Assembly: GCA_016800925.1 (NCBI GenBank)
Contig: JABCPU010000039.1
Coordinates: 1-64,000, forward strand
Length of the DNA: 64,000 bases
Source: Suillus spraguei
Lineage: Eukaryota; Basidiomycota; Agaricomycetes; Boletales; Suillaceae
Direction of reading: 5' to 3'
Both the position numbers and the translations under genes were made by a program. Numbering within the stretch: the stretch's first letter is position 1; every line of letters starts with the position of its first letter. This document shows positions 11,185 through 21,152 of this stretch, piece after piece. Below the pieces are notes generated by a model. It saw only the letters and a program-made list of their open reading frames with translations. It made no database searches and had not been told where the DNA came from.

Positions 11185-12380
11185 AGGAGGGGGCAAGGGG
11201 AATTGTAGTGCTTTCCGAACGATTCCATTTCTCATGTACATAGCTACTATACGGCTTTGTAATGCTGGACACTTGAATCAAGTACTAGATGATTTACATT
11301 TCGGCCGGACATCAAAAGATACCAGTGGTCTACACTGTATAACCAGTAGCGCAGCCATATAAGAGGGGGGTCATTACTAGTTAAGGACAGTATCAACAAA
11401 CCTCGCATAGCCCAGCATCAGTGGCAGGAGACGCTGACTGTACTACGGCTGATTTGTCAGAACAATGGAGAAACACTTGTTGGAGTTATTTGGTGACGAG
11501 CTCGATTCGGAAGGAGCCGAAACGGTGGCTTAAACCTTAAATTATCGGTGGTTATATGCTACGCGTTTGTTAGCGGGTTCCGAGTTAGATCGTACTTCGA
11601 CCACGTGTCTGAGATTTGCGGATAACTCAACAACACTATGGGAAAATTAATTTGTGACAGTGCTACCACATAACCTGCAGAGTCTTCAAATTGCAACGTC
11701 GTGTTGATGTGCTAGCAGTGGTACTAGGCGTCGGTTGTACAGCCAGAGACATCCTAGTTGAGAATCTGGTGAACCATCCTATGGCCCGTCTCCAACTATG
11801 GTAATTTTCAACGCGCTCTTGCCCTGCTTCCTTTGCCTGTTGGAAGCGCAAAGCACCTGCAGGAACTCTGCATACATCGCATGTATTTCACGCGCAGATT
11901 GTGCTTGATCAAAGATACTGAATACATTTGAGGACGCGGGCGAGGAGGCAAAAGGGAAAAGTGGGTGTTGATGTTAAGACTGGCGTAAGACATCTCGGTT
12001 CTCGAAGTATTCATTTGAAGATGAGTGTGCTGATACTGATGATGAGTAAAGTGACGGACATCGCACTGCTTAAGTATTCGGGTGCTGGGTGCTTTGACGA
12101 TGGAGTGTCTGGAAATCAAGGATCGAGTGTCGACGGTCTTAAAAAAAATTAGCCTTTTTAGGGAATTTTTAATTGCAGAATGCACATGGACCCATAACAA
12201 TCCTTCGGGCAATCGATGCCAGGAGGCTGAATTCATGGAGACTGTGCTAGAAGAGGAAATAAATGCTGCACTGTGTGTGTGTTGACAATGCGAAGCAAAT
12301 GTTTGGCGACACCTTTTGAAATAAATAGGATCAAATACACACTTCAACGACAAGTTTCACGGTGTTTGCCATATTCAACA
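11185..12380. other. Gene-free stretch
   Basis: Between F-box copy 2 and the NACHT scrap. Several open frames on both strands (for example 11808-12353 minus, 11928-12152 plus) show no domain or motif and no intron pattern. I see nothing that can be supported. Confidence 0.45.
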
Positions 12381-12387
12381 GGTGACG

Positions 12388-12465
12388 ATGGATGATATTC
12401 CACCAGCATTCGCAGAGCACGATATTCGTGCTTATGTATCCAAAGAGCTAGAACAATCTGAGGTT
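12388..12465 (+). pseudogene. NACHT NTPase scrap
   Basis: The frame MDDIPPAFAEHDIRAYVSKE is the phrase that follows the Walker B region in fungal NACHT proteins (STAND-class NTPases of NLR-like architecture). It ends at about 12465 and the repeat-rich element below follows. With the remnant at 13449-14110 it suggests one NACHT-ankyrin gene broken by insertions. Confidence 0.5.
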
Positions 12466-12534
12466 CGATTCTTTTCGATTCTTACATTCACAACTATATC
12501 TGATCATATATACAGTACATCGCTTCGTCATCAC

Positions 12535-12683
12535 AGTATGTGGGCCACGGCTTGCATGGCCCAAGCCCCCGGCTTTCGGCTGGCTTGGGCTCATGGCTCA
12601 GGCTTGAAATCTGGTGGGCCTAAGCCCCCTGGCCGAGCCTAAGCCGGGGCTTTGAGCGCAAGCCGGGCCAGAACATCACTAGG
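12535..12683. mobile_element. hAT-like non-autonomous element with GGGCC/AAGCC subterminal repeats
   Basis: About 150 bp packed with inverted AAGCC/GGCTT and GGGCC/GGCCC words. The ends CAGTATGTGGGCC and (reverse) TAGTGATGTTCTGGCC resemble hAT termini. No transposase and no clean 8-bp target duplication are seen, so the exact limits are uncertain. It lies between two pieces of the NACHT remnant. Confidence 0.5.
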
Positions 12684-12704
12684 ACTTGAAAGATAGTGTG
12701 CAGA

Positions 12705-12760
12705 CCTCATTTACAAAGTCATATAACTTACGTGTGTGTCATACGACTTTGTAAATGAGG
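12705..12760. repeat. Perfect 16-bp inverted repeat (hairpin)
   Basis: CCTCATTTACAAAGTC at 12705-12720 pairs perfectly with 12745-12760 across a 24-nt loop. No T-run follows and no gene ends here, so it may be the end of a small TIR element. Confidence 0.8.
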
Positions 12761-12769
12761 CCTTTGTAT

Positions 12770-13440
12770 CTTAGCGCTGGCGGTGGAGTACAAGGGAGAT
12801 TGACGTGTTATTGAGGGAAACAAGTTCAATCTGAGAACGTTTAGATTTCATATGCGAGGTTAGATGAGAGGTGTTCTAAGAAGAAAACAAACAAATCTTC
12901 GTGTGCTCAGTTAACGAGTTAGAGGATTTGGTTTTTGTGGGAAGGGCTGATCTTGACTGGCCGAGCCAGGTTTTTTGCTCAGTGTCTATAAAACTCAGAC
13001 TCTCTGTCTGAAGCTCGGATTACCCGAAGAGGCGTGTGTTGAGAGAAAAACTACACGGATCGGGAGGAGGACAAAGACAGCCCTTCGGAGCGCTGACTGA
13101 TTGAGTATCGGGAGCAGACGTTGGGTCTAAAGGAGAAAGCTATACCAATCCAAAAAGCACTGGAATATGAAGATATCAGGGAGGTAGGTGGCTGAGCTAA
13201 AAATGAGGAGTCGCACAAATGAGAATGGACGGAGAGAAGGAAAAGAAAAGAAACGCAGATCTTAGAAGCGGGAATTTTATTTGGGTGCGTGCGCACAGAC
13301 CAGTCCCATTCTCGTCGCGAAGCACGAGAATGAGGATCTCCACATGAGCGCTTACAAAGGCCCTTTTCACATGCGTTAAACGTTCGCAGGCTCACGATCC
13401 GCTCGGAACGTACATCTGCACAAGAAGTACGAGACTACTT
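12770..13440. other. Gene-free stretch
   Basis: No coding or RNA feature can be supported. The minus-strand open frame at 13051-13395 has no recognisable domain and its composition is like the surroundings. Confidence 0.45.
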
Positions 13441-13448
13441 TCGCATAT

Positions 13449-14110
13449 ATGCATAGTTACGGAACTGATGGCCAACATCCAGCTTTTGATTTTGATTCTG
13501 ATAATTTCGAAGACCATTTGTTATTGAAGTATGCAGTTCTAGGATGGAGTCACCTTGGACATGTTTCGGATGAGGATCTGGATGTTATGACCGTGGCTGA
13601 ACTCGGAGTTTTGTCAAAACAAAACATTGCGTGCTTAGTAATAGGTGGTTGTACCAATCACGTGGTTTCGCTATTCAACACGGAGAGCGATGGATGTAGT
13701 GCTGGGGGCAGAACTGTTTGCGCCTAATTGTGCCGGCACAACCGGCAGAAGTGGCAGAATCGCCACTTCTACCACCTGGCATAATTCTCAAAGCGCTACA
13801 AGGCTAATCATCGCTAAGAAATACCATCAGAACAGCATCAGCACGTTCACATTCCACTATTCGTGACAATGTATTCGACCATCCATCATGGATGGTCGAA
13901 TACCTTGTCAAGAAGCACCTGGACGTGGATATTTCTACTACTGAACTCTGTGGACTTACGACGGCCCAGTCCTTCGGACATGCAGCTGTTGCGCAAATGG
14001 TCATTAGGCAGTTCTGCTGTTATCTTCCTTAAAACGACGATGAAATCAACGTCGACAATATCGTCGCGCGTTCGCAGTGACCATGTTACGAGGGAATTTT
14101 CGGAGGTTTG
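13449..14110 (+). pseudogene. NACHT-ankyrin protein remnant
   Basis: A first frame reads DHLLLKYAVLGWSHLGHV, the post-NACHT helical phrase (Y-A-x-x-x-W-x-x-H) that precedes the repeat domain in fungal NACHT proteins. From 13865 a second frame reads PSWMVEYLVKKHLDVDI ... TTAQSFGHAAVAQM, an ankyrin-like pattern, then hits a stop near 14030 and continues in the same frame. The two parts are not in one frame and no introns repair this. Interpreted as a decayed member of the NLR-like family whose NACHT scrap lies at 12388. Confidence 0.5.
13864..13910. repeat. 47-bp near-perfect palindrome
   Basis: Arms of 23 nt (from TGACAA at 13864 to CCATCCAT, mirrored to TTGTCA at 13910) around a single central base, with one mismatch (13870/13904). 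It lies inside the ankyrin-like frame of the NACHT remnant. Confidence 0.85.
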
Positions 14111-14320
14111 CAAGTTTCAAGCTTAAGAACTCCCGAATCACTCCTCAGAAACATAATTCTATGTTACCTGACAGCTATCACGTCCATGACTAATTTTCGT
14201 GTCCAGTAACCACTCGCTCGCTGAAGGATCTATGACTATGCCACTAGTAGGAGTGGCGCAGAGTCTAGACTTGCCGCATCTGTTGGACTGGTCACTGGTG
14301 GCTGCAGCACTGACCTGTTT

Positions 14321-15072
14321 GTGTCAGAATTCGACAAATCGCATGTCGAGATCACTGTTCGTTTAGAACTTGCTCCGCGAACGTTCCCGATCTCCGTACC
14401 ACCTCCTCATGCAGAGACTCCGATCCTTATTTACCGTGCGGGAGCTACATCTGGTCAATACACTGTTCAGCTGTTGGCCTTTGCTGGGTCATTGCAACCG
14501 CGTCCCCTCGTCACCATTCCTACCTCAAGTCTTTTGGCGCTACCCATGTCATAGACTACAGCGCTGATGATGTGCACGAGAAGATCCTACTTGCCGCAGG
14601 CAAAGATCTTCAATTTGTTTTGGACTGCATCAGTGCCGAGGGCACACTCAAGAGCATATCTAGTGTCGTTAGCCCAGACGGTATGGTAGCCATGCTATTA
14701 CCAGTGACAGAAGGCAGCAGGCACATTGCAGGGAAAGGCATGCAAATGTGGGCGGAACTACCTGTCGACAGAAACCCCTGCCCAGATTCGGTGAAACTTG
14801 TGGGCATGAGGACGCTACTGTATCAACAGGTGAGCATATTGAGGTTGGTTTCGATCAACCATATCAATAACTTGGCGCAGAACGAGTACCTTCGTGACAA
14901 CTGGATGCCGAAGATTCTGCCTCGACTATTGGAGGAAGGGATCATTCAACCCAATCGAGTTCGCCTGTTTGAGCAAGGGTTACTGCAAGATCGCTCCCAG
15001 GAAGTTCTTGGTGTAGTATGGAGTGGATCAGTGAACGGAGAAAAAGCTGTCGTGAAAGTAGCATCCATGTAA
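14321..15072 (+). pseudogene. Zinc-binding alcohol dehydrogenase-like protein, copy 2
   Basis: Medium-chain dehydrogenase. The cofactor-binding core starts ETPILIYRAGATSGQYTVQLLAFAG (glycine-rich Rossmann turn), then continues VIATASPRHHSYLKSFGATH and VIDYSADDVHEK in another frame. One base more in the GGG at 14486-14488 would join them. The rest is open through a 51-bp intron (14830-14880) to the stop at 15070-15072 and matches copy 1 closely. Upstream, the N-terminal GroES-like domain could not be traced beyond about 14240. The frameshift may be real decay or a homopolymer reading error. RidA follows 270 bp downstream on the same strand, as in copy 1. Confidence 0.75.
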
Positions 15073-15342
15073 TTTACCAGTGATTGTAGTACTACCCTAG
15101 TCGACGCAATCTTATCTTATCACAAGTTCTCATGGTATGCCGTATGCGTAGCCCTAGCCTTGGGCATTTTCGGGTTTATCGTCAGTTGTGCGGTCATATC
15201 AAAATCGAATCGATTGATGTTGCGTGCAATCCGCTTGTCAAGATCGCTTGTTTTCCGCGGTGGATCTTCCTATTGTAGGACAACCGCTCTTCGTCTCCCA
15301 CAATACCCTGCTTTTGCACTCGCCATCAGAACAGAACGACAA

Positions 15343-15786
15343 ATGACTACGATCACATCCGTTTCTACGTCCAATGCGCCTTCAGCCATTGGGCCCTACT
15401 CTCAAGCTATCAAAGCTGGCGAATTCGTATTTGTTTCGGGTTGCATCCCCCTCGTACCCTCCACGATGCAAATCGTCGAAGGCGGTATCGAGGAGCAGAC
15501 CAAGCAGGCCCTCGCAAATCTCAAAGCTGTTCTTGAAGCCAGCTCTAGTGCAGTTGCAAGGTCGTCAAGACTACGGTATGTCGCTTTGTCACTGAAACCG
15601 TCGTCTCACAGTTGATGATGCATTGTGACATAGGTGTTCCTGAAGGATATGGGGGACTTTGCGACCGTCAACAAAATTTACGAAGAGTTCTTTAGCGGTT
15701 CAGAACACAAGCCGGCACGTTCAGCTGTTGAAGTTGCTCGACTTCCGAAAGATGTTTTGTTTGAGATCGAGTGCATAGCATGTTAG
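15343..15786 (+). pseudogene. RidA/YjgF-like enamine deaminase, copy 2
   Basis: Full-length relative of the truncated copy 1. The ATG at 15343 opens [20 protein letters not shown] and continues [20 protein letters not shown]. An intron (GTATGT at about 15575 to ATAG at about 15634) leads to [20 protein letters not shown] ... [16 protein letters not shown] and the stop at 15784-15786. Just before the donor the expected KVVKTT is found only in another frame (GCAAGGTCGTCAAGACTACG), so one base is missing near 15557. The RidA signature ([19 protein letters not shown]) with its Arg and Glu residues is intact in the second exon. Probably a pseudogene unless the base is an assembly error. Confidence 0.75.
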
Positions 15787-15789
15787 TGT

Positions 15790-16275
15790 CTCATACTATA
15801 AACTCTTTCTAGTTGCTGATAACGCGCCGTTCATCTCAATATCAGTGGCAAAGTGATTCATGGTTCTTGGAGTACTGTGAATTGATACGTAGATCATCAG
15901 ACACGCGCAACAGCAGAAACTTAGGCAATACACGCTTGGAAGAACATCGGTTTCCACGAGAACAGACTTTAGAAATAGGAATGGAACTTCTACATTCAAC
16001 AGTGGTTATTTTTTGAGACGCCTACTCACGGAAAATTGAAGTGTCACATTTGAACGAATCTGTGTTAGGACTAACATTCTGATCGAACTGGTTTGGACGC
16101 AGGTCAGTATGGAAGGTCATTGCATTGTACTGTTTTTAGTGTGTAGAACAAAATGCATTCGAAGTCCGGATAGATCGACTTTGATATATCTCCACCGCTT
16201 CAGGGGTATAGGGACCATGAATTCAACATAAGTCTAGGAGGACAACGCATGCAACAACCAGGAACGAGTTCGACA
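15790..16275. other. Non-coding flank shared with copy 1
   Basis: No gene. The part after 15961 aligns with 613-910 and is the sequence that copy 1 joins directly to its RidA start. The segment 15790-15960 is the piece missing from copy 1. Confidence 0.6.
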
Positions 16276-17478
16276 TCAGTTAGAAGCAGAAACGGAACCG
16301 GCCTCTTCCATGCTGTCCGGCATTGACACTCCTGGGCATGAGCCGGTATTGAGGGAAGGAGGAGGAACATGGTCTTCGACACGTATTAGGCTGTCATCAA
16401 CTAGAAGAGTGTAAGCTCCATATGTAATTATGGCGGTCTGCACTCACGTGGCCGTCGGGATTTATAAGTGGATGAGGTAGAGGGGATGTAGCAGGGAACT
16501 GCAAGGGAGCCGTCGAGTCAACTTCAAATAAAACAGTTACAAGGAACATACATCTAGGAGATTTTGAGGCTCACCGGTGCGAACTGTGTCCGCACGAGAA
16601 AAGGAAAAAAGGAGGTTACGTAGAGAGTGAAGGAAAAGGCTTTGGTTCCCTGGCAGGCAAAGGTGGAGAGATGGGAGACACGACAGGTGCTATCGGACGG
16701 CGCACGGGACGAGATGTTGCATCGGACTGTAATAGAGAATGGTGTAGATGTAAGTGAATAAGAGAACAATAGCACGTACGTTGAGTAGTCCGATCTAGAT
16801 GTATGCGGGGTATACATACACTAGGTTGTAGTTCTCCTGCAAGCCCAATGCTAGTAAGTATGTTGACTGGAATGTTGCATATACTATATATGTTGGTGTC
16901 ATCCCTGGTTGTGTAAGCTAGTTGACCTGACGGGCAAGACGACAAGGGTGGAAACAGATTTGAGATTGAATGAAGCGAGGAGCTGGCGGGACTCGATGGC
17001 CCATAGCTTTATGGTGTCATAGGAAGAGCTGGCGAGAAGACCACAATTAGATGACAGTGCCAGACCATTAAGGGTATAAGTGTGCCCTATGAAAGGAGCT
17101 CCGACAGTCCTGAGCGTCGACGCGTTAAAATCATAGATCATCCTGATGTGGCCATCCATGAAGGTGAATGCGGCTATGATCAATTTGTGTTCTGTTGTCC
17201 AGAAGACCGGTACCGGAGAACATCCCATAGAGTGTTGGGAGTAGAACCAATTTCTGTGCTTTGACATCACACACCTGCAGAACGCACTTCCCCAAATTGA
17301 CGAGACCGCCAGCTTCCGGGTAGTCTTCTGAGAATCTAACTGCTACACCGCGAATATAATCAACCCCTAATTTGAATGGACCAACCACGATTTTGCCTGT
17401 GTCCAAGCTCCATATACACACAGAATCGATCGACACACCCGCTGTCCGCTGACAGCGGCACGTGTGGTGGTAAAGCAA
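16276..17478 (-). pseudogene. WD40-repeat (NWD-type) protein, copy 2, C-terminal region
   Basis: Reading down the minus strand: VCIWSLDTGKIVVGPFKLG, AVRFSEDYPEAGG, KCVLQVCDVKAQKLV, then in a second frame PVFWTTEHKLIIAAFTFMDG, GAPFIGHTYTLNGLALSS, GLLASSSYDTIKLWAIESRQ, then in a third frame PSGQLAYTTRDDTN. These are consecutive WD40 segments of the large fungal NACHT/WD40 class. The probable protein end is PDSMEEAGSVSASN with a stop at 16276-16278. At least two frame changes (near 17230 and 16950) break it. No NACHT or N-terminal effector part is seen upstream, so this was probably already a fragment when duplicated. A frame at 17491-17676 minus may be an upstream exon but is unproven. Confidence 0.65.
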
Positions 17479-17850
17479 GTGGATGCAGCATTAAAGTCGT
17501 CTACTGAGTCTTTTGAGTTTCCCACACTCGATTTCCACTTCATGAGCGCTCAATTCTGGTTGGGTTGTTCGGTAAATACATATATATGATACTGAAGAGC
17601 CATGCATAAATATGACAGTATAGCCTGGTGCGTTTGGGACGTGTTCGTGCCCGTGTTCCACGATAGTACTAACCATGTCATCCTGCGCTGAACCTTTCCA
17701 TATTCCCGGCTGGAGAATTTGAATGGTTAGTGATATAGTTTGTATTGTTCTGTGAATAACAACCGCGTTTGAATTCTAGACTGTTCGTGCAGTGGCATCA
17801 TTATCTCTCGACCTCATTTACGTTATCAGTGTCTCACCTTCTCCTTTCAC

Positions 17851-17940
17851 ATTCACTGACCATAATCTCAAATGATCCCGCTTGGTGGCCTTTCATCAAT
17901 GCAGGTCATCTGTCCAGCTATTTTGTAGGTTCGTGGAGAG
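17851..17940 (+). pseudogene. DUF6533-type first-exon scrap, copy 2
   Basis: LTIISNDPAWWPFINA followed by SSYFV and a donor-like GTAGGT. This is the characteristic first exon of Agaricomycete DUF6533 seven-helix membrane proteins; compare the gene at 56868-58572. No later exon follows. The adjoining sequence is the 3' flank of the protease copy. Confidence 0.65.
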
Positions 17941-18158
17941 GCGGTAGTCGGATGTTGACGCTGACCTACTCTATCCTCGCACAGAAATCACTTCTGCAAC
18001 ACGAGCCGCGCTCACTTGTATTGCTATATTCTAATCGTAGTATGCAGAAACTCAAGTAACCTCCATAGCCTATTTCAGAAGAGTCCGTATAACATTCAAA
18101 TCCGTATACTGCTTTGCGTCTGGAAAACAATGGTTCGTATACTTTTGGCAATTTCATA

Positions 18159-19619
18159 TTAGTTGGAGATGGAATAAGTGTGGTAGGTTGGGGCAAAACC
18201 GACGCGGGACCTGTCGGTATCGAACACAGTGTAGAAGCGCTCGAGGAATACGTAGCCATTAATAAAGTCAAACCCTGCGCCAGTGGGTGTGGAAAGTCCT
18301 TTCACGATGAGAAATATATCACCATCAACGCCAGACACAAGGTGGTTGAGAGAACGAGGCCAGATTTGCGCATTAGCGCTTAGACTGCAGATTTCCTGTG
18401 CAAATGGTGAACAAGGGGTGTGAGGGCCGACGAATTGACCTACCTCGCCAATATAAAATTTCAATCTAAGTAGGGCACTGTACTGGACAGCGGAAATCTG
18501 GAGAAGTTCATTCGCCAGATTCACAGTACCACCGGTTACAGCCTGATACCTTTCATAGGCATCTATCGAACGCCGATGAGACCATTATTACTCGCTGGAC
18601 TCTAAATACACACCGGAAGCAATATAAAGAAAGGTGGTACCACAATCTACGACGCCAGCGGTGTGGCGCATGAGTTCTGTATCGCCGTAGGTGATCCTCT
18701 GATTGATACCCCAATACCGCGATGAGGGGGGATGGTGGTGATATCACTGAGACAAAACAATTACTATCAGTCTGAATTGATTCAGAAGCTGATGTGCCTT
18801 ACGTGTATCCAATGCTGCCGACGTACTTGGTAGGGTCGTCTCTACCAAAGATAAGTTCTCCATAGTTGACTATACCTTCATAGATGGGCTGGAAAAAGAT
18901 ACTAACAACGGGCATAGAGATGGTGCCTTTCGCAAAAAGGTAGTCAGTGACGCTTGCCATCGTGTCTAGTGGTGATTTTTTTATGGCGCCGCGGCTTGAC
19001 AATTGAGGCCCGATGCCGAGCATACCATCATAAGTATAAGTGTTGACATGCGAAGTAGGAGCAACACCGATTCGCATCCCAGTGACGGTGAGCTCATCAC
19101 TGAGACTTAATATATCATTGAATATAGTTCCTATAGATACTAATCGTAGGTATTTTCAACTTATGATATTGTCGTAGTCATACCTTCGAAGGAGCCACCA
19201 GGATACTGGAGCTCCACAGGCTTTTTAGTGTTGAAGCCAGTACCGCTCACGTACGTAGTGCCGGGGCTAACCCATGTGATCGAGCTATGGCTGTCGACAA
19301 TTAAGTTGTCTTCAATAATACATTAGCAGCCGCATGTTTTCTCAGTGTTGAACTTACACGTTTTGGGGGGAAAGCCAATGTTAACTGATGCGGTGTAGCC
19401 CCAATTCGCGTTGGTCAAAGGGACATCAGCACGTCGGCCATGTGTGCTATATTCCCTAAAGGCCGCCACGCGAGCTTCATCATGCCGCAAGATGTCAGTA
19501 ACATTGGAGAATGTTAGCCTCCTGGTCATGGGGACGGTGATGAAGGAATTGCGAACTTCAACGGGCGATCCCGTGACTGAGAGGGCCAGGAGCGCCAACA
19601 AGGATGCAACGGAGAACAT
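18159..19619 (-). pseudogene. Pepsin-type (A1) aspartic protease, copy 2
   Basis: Start ATG at 19619 with signal peptide MFSVASLLALLALSVTG, propeptide, and mature start after about 75 residues. Exon 1 ends GFPPKT(Y) at a phase-1 intron, then NLIVDSHSSITWV. Next come VSIGTIFNDILSLSDELTVT, MLGIGPQLSSRG, SVTDYLFAKGTISMP, the second active-site exon AGVVDCGTTFLYIAS, AYERYQAVTGG, and the C-terminal SANAQIWPRS ... FINGYVFLERFYTVFD with stop at 18159-18161. The first catalytic triplet reads DSH instead of DTG/DSG and the second DCG. A run of six G (18726-18731, C on the coding strand) is one base short of keeping frame; copy 1 is in frame there. Both Asp residues remain, but the flap-side motif changes argue against normal activity. 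Confidence 0.8.
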
Positions 19620-19799
19620 GACGTACTGGAAAGTTATATCATACTCAGTTATATACGTGATAGCGAACGCGATGGCAATGCTGAGCACCTTAGCCACGTC
19701 AGTCCCCCTCGAGATAGTTGCGATGCGAGTCATCGCGAGTGCAAGGATTCGACTTTCCAATAAAATGTGTCAGGAGATGGTTTGCTTTTGATCACGGCA

Positions 19800-21152
19800 T
19801 GTTATTTCTGGATCTCGGTGTTGTCAGTTGTCAGTCAGCACTGACTGACTTGATTTGATTTGACCTGACAACTAGTTGGTGCGTCAGCATGAGAGAACGG
19901 ATGGATCCTTAATATTAGGGACGCTCAAAGTTGGGCGCACACATCGCACACCGCACACGCACACGGCCCCCCTCGCACACGCACCCCTTTTCGATAGCCA
20001 TGCGCTGATATACAGTAGCCACGGGGTATTCTGCTAATTTTGAGCTATCTCTGACACATAGCATAGTTGTCAGCATACCTCGCGCTTCTTCCGTTTGCCC
20101 AACAATATAACTCTGTTCTCTGGTAATTCTATCTCGGCCAGCAACTTCCGGACCAAGTCATTGGTCCAGGCGATCTCGGGGATGGTGATTCCGCCGTCCT
20201 TCTTCCCCCATGGAGTTGGATTATGTAAGACTACCGTTTTGAGAAGTGTATTAAATAATTCCGTGGGAAGTAGAATGGCAACGTTGCAGCTTGCGAAAAG
20301 TCTAGGTATCTATGCTTTCAATGTGCGGTGGCTATTTTTGAGATGTGGGTAAAACTAGAATGTACTCGGTCCGTAGAATGAAATACTACTGTAGAGATAT
20401 GTGAGCCCGCCGTAGTAGCGGCGGGAAACACTAAGCGTGGATTTATAATAACGTTATACAAATGACCAGCGGCGTGATATTCACGTGATGTCACGTATGA
20501 CGCGCGTGTGATATAGTAATCAAGCTTACACCCGCATCCGGCTTTGATCGATATTAGAACCCATCTGGTCATGTGATGATATCACATGACCTTCAAATTT
20601 CTATTTTCTTTCAATTTCAATTTCGCAGTCCGTACAGAGCCTAATATATATCAGAAACATTCGCACTATAATACTGACGGTGAACGCGAGACTCTAATGG
20701 AGACTCAGAACGCGTAAATCATCAATAGGCACGAGTCCCAACCAAAAATATTTCTACACGTCGCGAACACACAGCTCACTCAAGGTGATGAAGTCCCTTC
20801 AACAGAGGCCAGCTATGCGGTAGTGTGAAGAGCTTGTCACAGAGGTTGAAAGGCTCTGGAGTCTAGGTAGTAAATGTTTATAATGGATGGGAACAGAGGG
20901 TCAAGTCTGGATCAGTAAACGCTATCAAAAAGATATGCAGACTCCAGAGCAGGAGACAAGCGATATCTGAGGGAGGAAGGCGTAGGCGGGTACCAGGATT
21001 GACATTTGAGTTCGGGTTGCATCCATTCTTCCAGTTCCTACAGCAGAGTAATGGAGGGCGAAATTGCATATTTCGGTCATTTCAGGCGGTAGAATGCTCA
21101 CCACAAACCTGCCAATGAAGTTGGACAAAAACCAGTAAGGCAGGATATCTGG
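19800..21152. other. Gene-free stretch with CA-rich simple sequence and ORF scrap
   Basis: GCACAC/CACGCA-rich simple sequence occupies about 19935-19990. On the minus strand about 20078-20220, TPWGKKDGGITIPEIAWTND then LVRKLLAEIELPENRVILLG resembles the start of a repetitive Agaricomycete protein often tied to transposons, but it is a scrap. A 25-bp palindrome lies at 20567-20591 (GGTCATGTGAT / ATCACATGACC). Nothing else can be supported before EXO84. Confidence 0.45.
20567..20591. repeat. 25-bp palindrome
   Basis: Eleven-base arms GGTCATGTGAT and ATCACATGACC around GAT. It sits in an AT-rich non-coding stretch next to a CACGTGATGTCACGT segment; possibly a protein-binding site or a small TIR end. 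Confidence 0.6.

Noticed and set aside
1..19619. A secondary-metabolite cluster built on ADH and RidA
   Set aside because: No backbone enzyme, transporter or regulator is present and most members are broken.
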